A DNA stretch of 64,000 bases from Mesostigma viride (taxonomy: Eukaryota; Streptophyta; Mesostigmatophyceae; Mesostigmatales; Mesostigmataceae): positions 1,282,649 through 1,346,648 of the forward strand of contig RPFO01000359.1 of assembly GCA_009746045.1 (NCBI GenBank). The letters run 5' to 3'. The notes under the pieces were generated by a model that was given only the letters and a program-made list of their open reading frames with translations, was not told the origin of the DNA and did no database searches. Shown in pieces: positions 29,529 to 40,530 of this stretch; position 1 is the first letter of the stretch; the number at the start of each line of letters is the position of its first letter. The position numbers and the translations under genes are program-made.

Positions 29529-30311
29529 AATATATATGCAGGGTAGGCTATATATAACTGCCGTCAAAGTCAGGGGGGTCAAGACGCGCGTTTTCATTTT
29601 TGGTAGAATGTGTGTTGTGAATTAGGCAAAAATACCTAGGTGCACCTGCCACTTCAGGGATGATGGAGAATTAGTTGGTGAATAGTTTGAGCCATTGGGG
29701 TCCATGGTTGGATGGGTATGCCAGTAGTTACACCCTGTACAAGAAGGTGCCGATGCATCGGCAGTACTTGTTTCATGTATGTGTCACATGCTATCTCAAG
29801 GGTGGCTGTCATTATTGTAGGTCCTGGGACCCAACTAATAGCATAGACGTGAAATATGAACTTCCTTGATAGTTTTGACTCATGATATGCAATAAAATGG
29901 TTTATTATGCTTGCAAATAAAAGCGCCATGAGTAGGGGCCGCTGGCATGCAACGATGTTCATCACAAGACAAGGTCACATCCCCAACCTAATTATTGTCC
30001 ATCTAAGCTCAAACTGGGTGCACTAGACTGGCAACACAAGGTGGCAATGTAAAATAAACTGGCTCGGGGTGGAGACACTGCTTGGCTATATACCATTCAC
30101 GAGGCTGAGCGATGAGCCTACAAGTGAGATACACCACCATGCACATATAACACCACCAACACATTACATGCTCATCCATGTGGCAATCAGATGTTCATAC
30201 CCTACAAACTGATAATGGGCACACATGCACAATTAAAATAAGCAACACACAAGCCTCTCAAGAGGAGCCACTATAGTGTGCAAACTGCCTATGGCGTACA
30301 ATACACCCAGT
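29529..30311. other. pB1 interior, 3' of the transposase
   Basis: Continues the piggyBac sequence interrupted at 10,416: GCAGGGTAGGCTATATA, then a stretch that is the reverse complement of pB2 near 35,340-35,455. It contains another GCCGATGCATCGGC palindrome (29,749-29,762). No gene was seen. The downstream part to 30,311 is AT-rich. Confidence 0.6.
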
Positions 30312-32772
30312 TTATGATGGGGTGGTTGACTTCTTCTTCTTCTTCTTGTTGATGGGGCAGTTGGCCTTCAGCCAGGCCTTCCTAGCGACCCCTTGCAGGG
30401 TGGAACCAGGCCCTGCCGTCCTGCGGGTCTGCCTTTGTCCTGCCCAGGTCCTCCCCGGCTCGCTCTTCTCGGTGAGTTTCTTGGAGTGCCTGGCGTCAGG
30501 GGTTGACTCCCCTGGAATCACGTCCAGCCCTGGCACTTGGCCTGAGTGGAAAATCTGGAAGCACGGATAGTCCACGCTGCTGCACAGAGCAATGTCACAC
30601 TCTGGGCACCACGAGCTTGTGCGCTTGCGGGCACCGGTGGTGGTTGTGGCGGAGCAGACCGCGCAGTCAGCCTCGATCACGAAGGGAATGCGCTCAGGCT
30701 GGTGGTTGCCATCCCACCGTCCCTCCCTGGTTGGTGTGAGGGTGAGCTGCCTGACAGGGGCAGGCGCCCCTGGCCACTTGTTCTCGCCCAGGCGGCCCAG
30801 CTGGGCTGCCAGCAGGGACAGGAAGGTGTAGTGGGTCATGGTGGACTTGCCGCGGTTGACGAAGGTCATCAGCAGGTATGAATTGGTGATGGCATTCACC
30901 AGGTGGGCCCCAAAGGCCCTGTGCCACCACACCCTGCTCACCAGGGCCCTGCCCACGTCATACTCTGCAGCCAGCTGGTCAAACAGGTCGACTGCTTTGT
31001 AGCATGACCAGTAGTTGGGGACGGCTGACGGTGCTGGGACGTTCACCCTCGCATTGCCACGCCCGCCGTGGCGGTCCACCAAGACCTCCTGCAGGCCATA
31101 CCCCTTCTGCAGCAGGTACACGAGCTTGCGGTCCATCCACACAAGCGCCTGCAGCCCCGTCTCCTCGTGCACTGCCCACGCGTAGAAGCCCTGCTTGAGT
31201 GCCTTGCCCTTGGGGATGAGCATCTTGAGCTCAGCCCAGGGGATGCCCCTGCGGTTGGGCACAACCGTGCCGACCACGTTGTGGCCCTGCTCATGCAGCC
31301 ACTCCACGGCTGGCCGGCTGGTGTACCACCTGTCCATGGCCACGTCCATGGGGTGGGGCAGGGTCTCCCCCAGGAGCTGCACCACCTTGACCGTGTGCTG
31401 CTCCTCCGGCAGCTTGTCGTACGTGTGGTAGTGCCACAGGTAGCCGCTGGGGTGGCCACACGCGGAGTACCCCAGGATGTGAAAGGGGGCTGGCTTCAGT
31501 GGGTTGAAGCAGCGAATGCAGCAGTACTTGTGGCCGGTGCCCACGCAGCGCTCGTCGATGGCGCACTTCCCCCGAGCGTGCAGTACTTCTTGTACGCCTT
31601 GTTGAGGTGGATCTCGAGCCACTCGAACTGGTAGAGGCGGTACTCGCGGCACTCGGTGTTGGCTGGCTTGAAAGCACTGTCCCTGAAGTGCAGGAAGCGT
31701 GTGATCTGCTGGAAACGCTTGAATGACATGGCGTGCTGCAGGCCCGGGGCTGTGGACATGCCCACCTTGCGGTCAGTGAAGTAGAGCTGTGCGTTAGGCA
31801 GGCGCCCCAGGCCCATGGTAACCAGGATCCCCAACCACTTGGCCAGCTCATGGATGGTCAATGGCGTCCACTCACGTGCCTGGGGTGGCAGAGTGGCCAG
31901 CTTCATGTTGGCATACCTGTTTGTCTCCTCCACAATTGGGCCCAGCACCTCATCTCGTGTCCACAGCAGAGCAAAGATGTCGACAGGGCTCTCTTGGTAC
32001 TTAGTCTGGTTGCCGCCAGGCAGCTTGGCCTGCTCAGGAGTTGGCATGGCAACGTCGACAGCAATGTTTGTCGACAAAGACTGCACATGGCCGTCGGGTG
32101 CTCCCACCCCCAAAACCCACCCTCGTGCAGGATCCGAGGCACTCCCCTCATCAGCAGGCTCATCGTCGCTTAGCACCGGATCGCCCACATCCTGCTCAGG
32201 CATGTCCTCCACGCCATCGGACTGCTTTTGCAGATGTTCCTCCTCTTCCGGGTCAGAATCCGGTGCCCGCGCGGCCAGCGATTTGCGGCCTTTCTTTCTG
32301 CCCCCATCGATCCTCTGGCGCCGGGGGGGTGCTTGGCAGCTTTCTTGGCTCGTGAACGCTTGCGCTTCTTCACCGGAGACTCCTCGATGTCCTCATCATC
32401 ATCCTCGCCGTCATCCTCCTCCTCCTCCTCGTATTCCTCCTCAGACCCAGCGTCCGACTGCTCCACCTCATCCGCCTCAGGGGTCGCCTCCCGCGCCTCT
32501 GCCGGGCCAGGAGTTTCATCGGCACCATCCCCCACATCGTCAGCAGCCACCAGATACTCAAAAACCTGGTCCTTCGTGAGTGGGAGCGGCCTTTTATCGC
32601 CATCGAACAAGCAAAATGCCTGCGTTTTGTCTCGTGTCACCCGCGTTACTGTCCCTGGTATGCGCACATTCGCATAATTTTCACCATATTTATCCTCTGG
32701 CCAGTCAGCCCCGAACAGGACCGCAGGAACGCTAACTCTAAGGCCCCTAACGAGCCGCCCTGAGGCTGCCAT
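30312..32772 (-). pseudogene. piggyBac-family transposase of pB1 (two frameshifts)
   Basis: Cut-and-paste transposase of the DDE_Tnp_1_7 type. Start proposed at MAASGRLVRGLRVSV (32,772); an in-frame Met 13 codons upstream is also possible. The N-terminal region carries a long acidic run and a basic KKRKRSRAKKAAKH, likely nuclear targeting. The core shows the three catalytic Asp contexts: CAIDERCVGTGHKYC, VAMDRWYTSRPAVEWL and AVDLFDQLAAEYDVGR. The C-terminus has a Cys-rich finger (CAVC...WCPECDIALC...CFQIFH) and a Lys tail. Frame breaks fall in homopolymers: G7 at 32,323-32,329 and C5 at 31,569-31,573. Restoring both would give roughly 820 residues, long for the family mainly because of the acidic N-terminus. 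Confidence 0.88.
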
Positions 32773-32811
32773 GCCAGGTCGTGGGCGCGGCCGCCATGCA
32801 CGGGCTGTCAC

Positions 32812-33112
32812 ACAAGAAAATCACGTGCGAACGTGAATTTTGCGTCGTACGTCGGTACCGACTGCACCCAAAAGTACCCAAAAAAACCTGTACCCCCCCA
32901 CCTTGGACGGTCCAGAACATGGGTTAAACTTTGTCAAAAGTATGCAAACCCTAGTACCATGCTGTGAGGAAACTTATAAACTTTCGATCTTCTCAGCTAA
33001 GCTTTTCCTAATTCTCAATAGATTTCGCGGCATTTGGTCCCCCGAGAAGGTGCCGACGTGTCGGCTGTAACTCAGTTTTAGGCGGAAAATCGGCAGCCAG
33101 ACCATTTAGGGG
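32812..33112. repeat. pB1 right end with TIR and subterminal palindrome
   Basis: TIR CCATTTAGGGG at 33,102-33,112, preceded by the palindrome GCCGACGTGTCGGC (33,052-33,065). The segment 32,880-33,070 is the reverse complement, with differences, of pB2's left end (33,960-34,150). The transposase promoter probably lies here, because the gene is transcribed away from this end; that is inference. Confidence 0.8.
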
Positions 33113-33655
33113 TTAACTCCGTGACGACAACACCAAGTTGTGAGGAGAATAACGAGCGAACAACGACCAGAATGGCCGCTGCGGCGCTCCTAAATACTAC
33201 CAAAAATCCCAGCAATGCGCAGCCGTCGCACTTGCCAGCAACGCGCCTGACGTGCAGTTAGACTGCCAGCAACATGCTGACCAAGTCCGTTAGCTAGCCA
33301 TGCGCGAGCCAAAACTGAACAGTATGATCAGTGTATCTAACTTTGTCATACGGACTGAACATCATTCCGTCTTGACAATACAAAAGACCCATAACTGCCA
33401 AATGCCGCGCACCGGAATAATTCGCACAAGCCACCAAGGCTCTGCGCACCAAAGCCTAACTCAGGCCAACCTAAGACTTGCATCTACTGAAGTGTAGACC
33501 TATTCAGACGTGGCGCTCCGCAATAATAGGTCTCCGCACTACAACAAATCAAATCCAGACAGTTACCGGAACCCAACCGTACGGAACCGGTTCACTAGAC
33601 GGAAAGTCGTAAACTAAATTCCGAAACCGGACGTAAATATTCACGGACGTGACAG

Positions 33656-33915
33656 AGCTCGGGCGGGGGCCCTGCCAGGCCGAGGGCCATGGCCTCCATT
33701 TTGGGGCTGATTAATTAATTAATGAATAACACGCGACAGCGTCACGTGAGCATAAATCCGCATAGACAAATCCTCATGATGTGATGGAATGGAATGGAAT
33801 GATATCTAGCGATTGGGGCTGATATCTAGACTGACAGCCCGGGCCTCGAGCGCCAGGCAGTCCAGCCAGAGCTGGGCAGACGCCGGCTGCTCAATGAGCG
33901 TGACGCCGTCAGCAC
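33656..33915 (-). pseudogene. repeat S copy 2 and LINE-C fragment, left of pB2
   Basis: TTAATTAATTAATGAATAACACG with the GCGTCACGTGAGCAT motif lies at 33,708-33,765. Between 33,780 and 33,915 the minus strand encodes DGVTLIEQPASAQLWLDCLA, which resembles the segment after the YADD box of LINE RTs. It continues the RT fragment at 35,622-35,945, from which it is separated by pB2. Confidence 0.55.
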
Positions 33916-33919
33916 TTAA

Positions 33920-35617
33920 CCCCTAAATGGTCTTGCTGCCGATTTTCCGCCAAAAATCGAGTTCCAGCCGATGCATCGGCCCCTTGGCCCCCTTCTCGGG
34001 GGACCAGATGCCGCGAAATCTATTGAGAATTAGGAAACGTTTAGCTGAGAAGATCGAAAGTTTATAAAATTCTTCACAGCATGGTACTAGGGTTTGCATA
34101 CTTTTGACAAAGTTATAGAGGTGTTCTGGCCGGTCAAAGTACAAGGGGTCAGGGTACTTTTTCACGTACAACGTGCATTCCGGAAAACGATGACCTGGCC
34201 ATGGCGGCTTGCGCCCACGCATGGCATTTACGTTTGCGTTCGAATTTTCTGTCCAAACTTAGGATATTGATTTTAAACGTCCTAAAGATCATACAGGCCA
34301 AGTTTTGGTTCGCGGGAATGCCATTTAATAGGTGTCGGCAGCGTTCTTGCTGGAAAAAACTGCGATCAGGCCGGACGATAGAAATGTTGACAGCAATACC
34401 TTTCCGGCGTATTTTAAAGGATATATTGGTTTCTTTGTACTTTTTATGATACATAGTAGTCGTAAACGTGCAAGGGTGGCCAGAAATCGCCGAATCCAGC
34501 GACCATGCTGCACAACTTTGGTGTGCCGAAATGCGCCATTTTGCGGCCACCGCCTGGGCCAAGGTAACGCCATCCATGCCTGGTAAAGCTTAAGCATAGT
34601 TTTCCTATCGATGTTTGACGTTTATATATACGTTCTAGCTTGTGTAGCACATTCTTTTTGCACTATTCATGCTCTTTCTTGACCCTGGCCTGGCCCCTTT
34701 CTAAAACACCCTTCTTAGATGCTTCCCTCAGTCAGTTGACCTGCCACAGGGTGATGGTGATAAGTTTTAAAGGCTGTATGGGTTTGAATACCTCCATATA
34801 TGTTTGTTATACATTTCCCATACACATATTGCATGAGTGTGAGGCAGTTGGCTGGTCTCTGTGGCATCATCAAGCACGTAACTGGTGAGTAAAAGCTTCC
34901 CATTGACAGCATGTGCCACCAGGTGTGGTGGCCATCACCTGGCAAGCTATAGCAGCTCAGGCCTAGTTTATCCTTGCTAGGGCAGGCTGAAATAGGCTCA
35001 ACACCACTAGTTTGTTGGTGGCTGCCTCCTAGAATGCATGCCTTGCGTAGGGTGTCCGTACCACGTTACCTACGTGCATGGACAAGGTGGCACCTGCACA
35101 TAGGTGCCATGTAAGGGCAGTGTGATGATGCAGTTATGTTTCCCCATCATTGTGGAAGGGAAATGTATTGTTTGGCATGGTTGGGGGCCATATGAGGAGG
35201 TAGTATGCCCACCCCTACTCCCTTGGTTGCTTTTTACCAACGGTACCCCTATGGGCTGTACTGGGTGTAACTGCTGGTATACCCACCCAAATGATGACCC
35301 CAATGGCTCAAACTGTTCAGCAACTAATTGTTTATCATCCCTGAAGTGGTAGGTGCCTAGGTCTTATAACATAATTCAAAATGCACATTCTACCAAAAAT
35401 GAAAACGCGCGTCTTGACCCCCCTGACTTTGACGGCAGTTAAACATGGCCTACCCTGCATATATGTGAGGTTGTGATATACCAACCCGAAGGGCAACTCA
35501 TGGACATGCTTGGCCCCCAAGGACAGCCATTGGATATGGGTAGGTTGGATGGCATCTGGTTTGCAAAATTGTGAAGATCCAGCCGATTTATCGGCAGGAT
35601 CTCAGACCATTTAGGGG
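33920..35617. mobile_element. non-autonomous piggyBac element pB2 (1,698 bp)
   Basis: Flanked by TTAA (33,916-33,919 and 35,618-35,621), with TIRs CCCCTAAATGG and CCATTTAGGGG identical to those of pB1. Subterminal palindromes GCCGATGCATCGGC (33,967-33,980) and GCCGATTTATCGGC (35,582-35,595). Both ends match pB1 for about 200-400 bp. No transposase motif is present; the interior (34,150-35,060) is not recognised. It should be mobilisable in trans by a pB1-type transposase. Confidence 0.88.
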
Positions 35618-35621
35618 TTAA

Positions 35622-35945
35622 ATCAGGTCAGCGAGTGAATTTTGCGCGTTGGTCGGCCACCCTGCCCCAGGCTCATTCTGAAGCACTAGGCCAGGTTCGC
35701 GGCCAGCGAGGCTACCAAAGCAGGCAAGTGCCTGACGCATAACATAATCCACTACAATAATGAACAGGTACGTACGGTGACAGGACACAGCCTTGCCAGA
35801 CGCCTGTCTGCAGTGGGCATGGCGGGGTAATGCTGTGTTGAGTACGCACCGAGGTGGTCGACCCCTCATGCAGCGTGCGGATAACAGCAATCAGGGGCGG
35901 GGTGGGAACGCGAGCGCGCACAAGGATCATGTGCCCTGCCAATGC
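35622..35945 (-). pseudogene. LINE-C reverse transcriptase fragment
   Basis: Minus-strand translation reads IRTLHEGSTTSVRT, then CPLQTGVWQGCVLSPY, then, after a frame change, LFIIVVDYVMRQALACF. These are RT block 4 and the QGCVLSP block 5 of a LINE of the L1/Jockey type, distinct from LINE-A and LINE-B. Reading continues across the pB2 insertion into 33,780-33,915. Frameshifted and truncated. Confidence 0.75.
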
Positions 35946-36198
35946 ATGTTAGAGGATATAGCCATGATTGGATGGCCTAGCCAGTATAGCCAAGCTGTTA
36001 CCAGATGGCTCAGCCACGCTGACCGCCTAGCACTGCCTGTACGCTCACGTCCCCATAGCCATGCATTGCCCACACGGGTCATATTGCACCCACAGTAGAT
36101 GCCAGATCGTTTTAGACGTGTCTGACTGCACCTGTGGCATGCCAGTGGCATGGGGGAAGGTGGAAGTCTCTGCCCCCTTCTTCTTGCAGTCTGCACAA
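35946..36198. other. spacer between LINE-C fragment and pB3
   Basis: No feature recognised; it may be further decayed LINE-C sequence. Confidence 0.3.
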
Positions 36199-36202
36199 TT
36201 AA

Positions 36203-38409
36203 CCCTTAAATGGTGTCAACTGGAACCACCAGAACGGACTGAGTATGGGTATCTTAGTAAGTATGAGAGTATCTAGCCAAATAACATTTGCTGGCCCACC
36301 CTTGGAACCAAGGATGCTTTTATATCAAATAACTTTGGGGTCATGTCATTGGTCACATATCTATGCCCCACAGCTGCTATAAATAGCACCCCCCCCAAGG
36401 GGGTACGGTGCAGATGGGGTTCAAGAGATATATAATGCAATATGGACCATTTCTCAAAATCTGATGACCCTGGCCCTTTGAGGGGAGTTAAAGATAATCA
36501 CAGGCATGCCATAGATGCATTCACAACATGACATGCCATAGAACTGCACAGGCTAGCTAGCATACAGCCCAAAATAGCTCAGACCGTTATAACGGGTGCA
36601 GTTATTTTGGGGTGTTTTGCTAGCACTACCGTATGGGCATTCAATTCCAACGTGGTACAAAACATCATAGATGGCCACACATGGATTCCCAAACACATTT
36701 CCAGCTTAAAAATCACAACAGCATGCTATACAACAAGTATAAAGCTTGTGCCAAGGCCCAAAACCAAGCGTAGAAGGGGTTCACAAGGAGCTACATTATC
36801 AATGCATCCAACACACTATAAAGCAATTCCAATGATTGGCAATGATAGAAAAAACAAAAGAACTAACCTGGTTATGCTTCCATGCAAGCAGGCCCCGGCC
36901 ATTCATGTTTCTTGCATGCACTATGGACGCACAAGCAGAAGGATAACTTGGGCCAGCAAACCAAGAAGCAATGCCTAGAGCTGGCCAGAAAACCACTTGT
37001 CTCGCTATGTCTGTGCAGGGAAAAGCATCCCCTTATCAAGCCCACCATGTTTTGAGACAATAACAAACGCTACTTCACTGGTTTCGTTGAAGCCTCAGCT
37101 AATAGCAATCAAATCTGGTCCAAAATCTGCGTGACATAGTGGTATTCCCCAACCATCACAAGCGAACGCGTACAAGCACTAAAGCAACAAAACGAAACGC
37201 AAAAACCATCGATTACATGTATACAACTAGTTTATAAACGATAGGACGACTTGGTACTGTAATGTATAAACGCTAACATGTTAATACGTACCAGGTCGAA
37301 ACTGCAGATTACCTGCTGTGCGGGAGCCATCACTCCCACCTCACGGACACAGCCTCGAACCTTTCCTGGCCGTCATCGCTAATAAAACATGTCAAGAATA
37401 ATGTAACAAGTTTATCCACGCGCAAATATATGGACGTTTGCTTCCGAACAACAGGTAGCATACGCACTGTCACCGCCTGGCCGCTGACAGGATCTGCTGC
37501 ACCGATTAGAACCTAGAGACATACTTCGCTGCCGCAACACGATGTTTTCTGGCATCCGCGGGCTTTTGGTTCCCGCCGCACATTTGAAAGTGCTGTCCTC
37601 CGGCTTTTTGTCTTTGCACCGTGTGCAGTTCTTGGACGTTTGGAATCATGGCATGGCTAACGTGATGACTGACTAGCTAGACCTTTTCAGTGGTTTTCCA
37701 TTTGCGGGTATTTCCTCGTAAATGGTGGGAGAGCGATCGCAGCAATGGTGCTCACCACTAGACACTCCCGGCCAGTTAGGCTAGAAACACACGCCCTGAT
37801 CAAGCATGCTGTTTCCGGCCCCACCGTCTAGGTCATCTAGTCGCTCCACACGTAAGCCAGCCATAATTTCAATGCACAAGGATACACATTTCCATCACCA
37901 TTCATCTTCATCATCCTGAACGACTCGAAAACGCGGAAAAGATAATGGCAGGCTCGAGCTACCATGGTCCGGATTCTCCCGATTTCTGGCCTGCGCTGGT
38001 TGTCTCTTTGATACTTGCGCACATCCAGACGCTTCACGGCCAGAGATATAACCTTTCTAACAATCAAGGATAATGACTACAAATTTTGAGTTCGAAATTC
38101 CAAGCCATTCTCTCGTACCTGTCATTTGCCTGCACCGCCATAGCCGCGGACGTCAATTATTTTGACTCACGTCGGTCCCGTTTGACCATGGTACCCCCCC
38201 AACTTTGATTGAGTATATCTCCCTGGCCAGTTGTCCAAAGTACGGTCTGAATAGTGCCAGGCATAGAGTACGTCTAGATCTATCGATCCCCCCAGGTTTG
38301 ACCGTTAAATTATTTTTGGCGCGGCGCCTGGTTCTGCCACAAACTCAGTCCGTTAGAGTGGTAGGACTTCAACTGGTGCCACGAAAACGGACTCAGTACC
38401 ATTTAAGGG
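36203..38409. mobile_element. piggyBac-like element pB3 (2,207 bp), non-autonomous
   Basis: Flanked by TTAA (36,199-36,202 and 38,410-38,413). TIRs are CCCTTAAATGGT (36,203-36,214) and ACCATTTAAGGG (38,398-38,409), related to but distinct from those of pB1 and pB2. A near-identical subterminal stretch beginning CAACTGG and ending ACGGACTSAGTA occurs at both ends in the same orientation (about 36,217-36,245 and 38,369-38,397). No transposase motif was found in the interior, which is AT-rich with only short open frames. Confidence 0.75.
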
Positions 38410-38413
38410 TTAA

Positions 38414-40413
38414 TTAATTAATTAAGGGGACGTGGCGCGCCGAATATTTTCCGCGCGAAAAAATTCGCGGTACCGGCCGTACCGTGAAAAGTGGGTGCTC
38501 CGTGCGCGCACCACTTGCGGAAGTGGCCATGGCGACTGCGTTTAGGCGAAACTAGCAATGTAGGGCTAGAGAAATGCAAAAAAAATGCTTGGATGTTGAA
38601 GACGATGATTTAATGATGTCGGGTTGCGGCGGCAAGTGGCTGGTTTACAATATCGCTGCTTTCTTTTACTGCCATCGGCATCGGGGGTAATCTGCATTTT
38701 TTGGTCGCGCGGAATAAAATAGAATTCGTGATTGCGGCAGTAAATTCTCAGTTTTGGGGGTCTTTTTGACCGTGAAGGATGCGTTCATATCGGTAGCATC
38801 GAATTCTAAACCGAACGGGTGCTTTTTGCTACATTTTCGGCCATTCTCGGTAAGTATTTCTTCAGGCCTGCGCAGTGCACGTCGGAACCTTCCATGGAAG
38901 AACGGCCGTTGTTGCGCGCCTGGGCGAGGGATCTACGAGGGCAAGGTATAGATTTGTGGCGACTGTTATCTACTATCAGTTCTTTCTTCGAAGAGCTCAT
39001 CGTTCGAAGTTTTTTGCGTTCGTTTTGGTCAGTTTCCGCCAGTTAACTCTCCGTTGCTCGCCGTCGTGTTGACGAATACCTGGCAGCTTTAGCTTGTTTT
39101 CGTTGATGTCTTGATCAAATCCGCTTCAGTCTCAGCCGATAGATCCTAGGGAAGGCGTAAGGGATTTCATAGCACGTGTTCTGGCAAGGATGTTGTGCGT
39201 ATGGACGCTTCTTGTTGTGTGATAGTGACGAACCCTTTCCTCGCAGCGGCATCACAGCGGTCAGAAGCTGAACGGCCGCCACTGGTTTCTTTGCATTTGA
39301 TCGTGCAGGGAAGGAAGTTTTTTTATCGACGATCATGTTGGAGATATTGCATTTGTGTGACTGCATGTAGATAGCTGCCATCATTGGTTTTTTGAGCTTT
39401 CCTTGTTATGATGATGTGACAAGACAGCAATGTGCTGAGCCAACCATGGTTGACATGGTTGACTGCATGCAAGCTTTGTATGCCATGATCTCCTTGGTTC
39501 CTTGCCCTCCATAGTTCCAGTTTGTTGCCCATGTCGGGTAGGGCAGTTAAGGAGTTGTTGCTGTGTTGGTAAGCTTGGTTGGCATAACCCTTACATTCTA
39601 ACCTGGGAGAAACATAGAAAATGCTGGTAATGCATGTTAGTGCCATCATCATTATTGCTATTCACGTACTTATAAGTCTGGCCATGCTCGAGGGACGGTG
39701 AAGGAGTATGAGGTGCGTGGCCACCCCTTTGTACTTCATAACATATTCAGCATGGATTTGATGCATGTTGATGGAATGTAAAGTGTGATTTGTTTACTTG
39801 CTTTCTGAGTGGTCCTTAGCGCCTTGTCAGGTGGTGAGTGGTCGTCTAGGAAACCCATCAGTGCGTGCCACAGTGACCCCCAACCTTGAGCATGTGTCGT
39901 CATCAGTGTGCTAGAGTTAACTATATGTGCTGTTGATCATAGATTTGCTGAGTTCTTGGCATGAAGTTTACAAGGTAACCTTGGGTAGAGTATAGTGTAT
40001 GCTCTCTTGGCATGTATGCCTAGCGATCGTGTTGCTATGCTTGCGCTGGCAAGGTTGGCCATGCCGAGGGCAGGTGAGGGCAGATGTGGTGCCTAGCCGT
40101 TTGCTTATGTTTTGTGATCGAGTGGGGCATGCTTTCTGGCTTTTTGGATGGAAAACAGCATGCCTAAGTGGCCATATACAAAGAAAAACCCCCTTAAGCT
40201 TATGTTCAGGTTTTAGCACGCATAACCTTATTACTTGAGCTAGACTTGTCGGAATGACCTGTTTTAAGGGTGGCTGTCACGACGTGATGCAAAGGGAGGG
40301 GCAGGGGGCGATGGGGAAGGTAGCAGTGATGATGAGAATGATGTTGATGATATTCCTTGCCTTGCATGTGCGTCCCCGGATGAAATTGACGGTGTCCCTT
40401 TCCTGCTGTGCAG
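38414..40413. other. unassigned region with possible exons
   Basis: No transposon was identified. Some splice-like signals are visible on the plus strand: a CTCG|GTAAGTATTT donor near 38,848, a TACAAG|GTAACC donor near 39,976, and a pyrimidine-rich acceptor ending at 40,413. Short open segments between them (for example GTVKEYEVRGHPFVLHN near 39,700) have no clear family. The stretch may be part of a host gene ending in the PHD exon at 40,414. Confidence 0.35.
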
Positions 40414-40530
40414 CACATCGGGTGCAAGGGAGGACTGCATGGGTGCTGCGCTGACCCCCCGTTGACTAAGGAGCCCAAGGGGGATTGGTTTTGCCCTGCC
40501 TGCCTTGTGCAGGATGCTTACAAGGGCTGA
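40414..40530 (+). pseudogene. PHD-finger exon, 3' half (fragment or terminal exon)
   Basis: After a strong acceptor-like tract (CCCTTTCCTGCTGTGCAG) the frame reads HIGCKGGLHGC, then DPPLTKEPKGDWFCPACLVQ, and stops at TGA 40,528-40,530. This matches the second half of a PHD finger (H..C, then DPPL...P.GDWFCP.C). The first half would be expected in an upstream exon; LACASPDE...VPFLLC just upstream in another frame is a possible remnant. Whether this is a live host gene or debris cannot be told. A chromatin-reader role is family knowledge only. Confidence 0.5.

Larger units (their letters stand above)
10258..33112 (-). mobile_element. piggyBac transposon pB1, filled with nested elements
   Basis: Flanked by TTAA on both sides (10,254-10,257 and 33,113-33,116). 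The terminal inverted repeats are CCCCTAAATGG (10,258-10,268) and CCATTTAGGGG (33,102-33,112). A transposase of the piggyBac family is encoded on the minus strand at 30,312-32,772. The homologous unoccupied target at 6,438 confirms both boundaries. The element's own sequence is confined to 10,258-10,416, a few bases around 11,842-11,859, and 29,529-33,112; the rest (10,417-29,528) is stacked LINE and Copia insertions at one AT-rich site. Without them pB1 would be about 3.7 kb. Confidence 0.88.
9338..33655. repeat. tandem duplication, copy 2 (expanded by insertions)
   Basis: This second copy of the roughly 1.1-kb unit (9,338-9,422, 9,764-10,257 and 33,117-33,655) is expanded by a 341-bp insertion at 9,423-9,763 and by the 22.9-kb piggyBac element pB1. 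It lacks the 2.35-kb dimer insertion of copy 1. The unit boundaries match GTCGCGTTTGC at the start and GACGTGACAG at the end. Confidence 0.85.
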
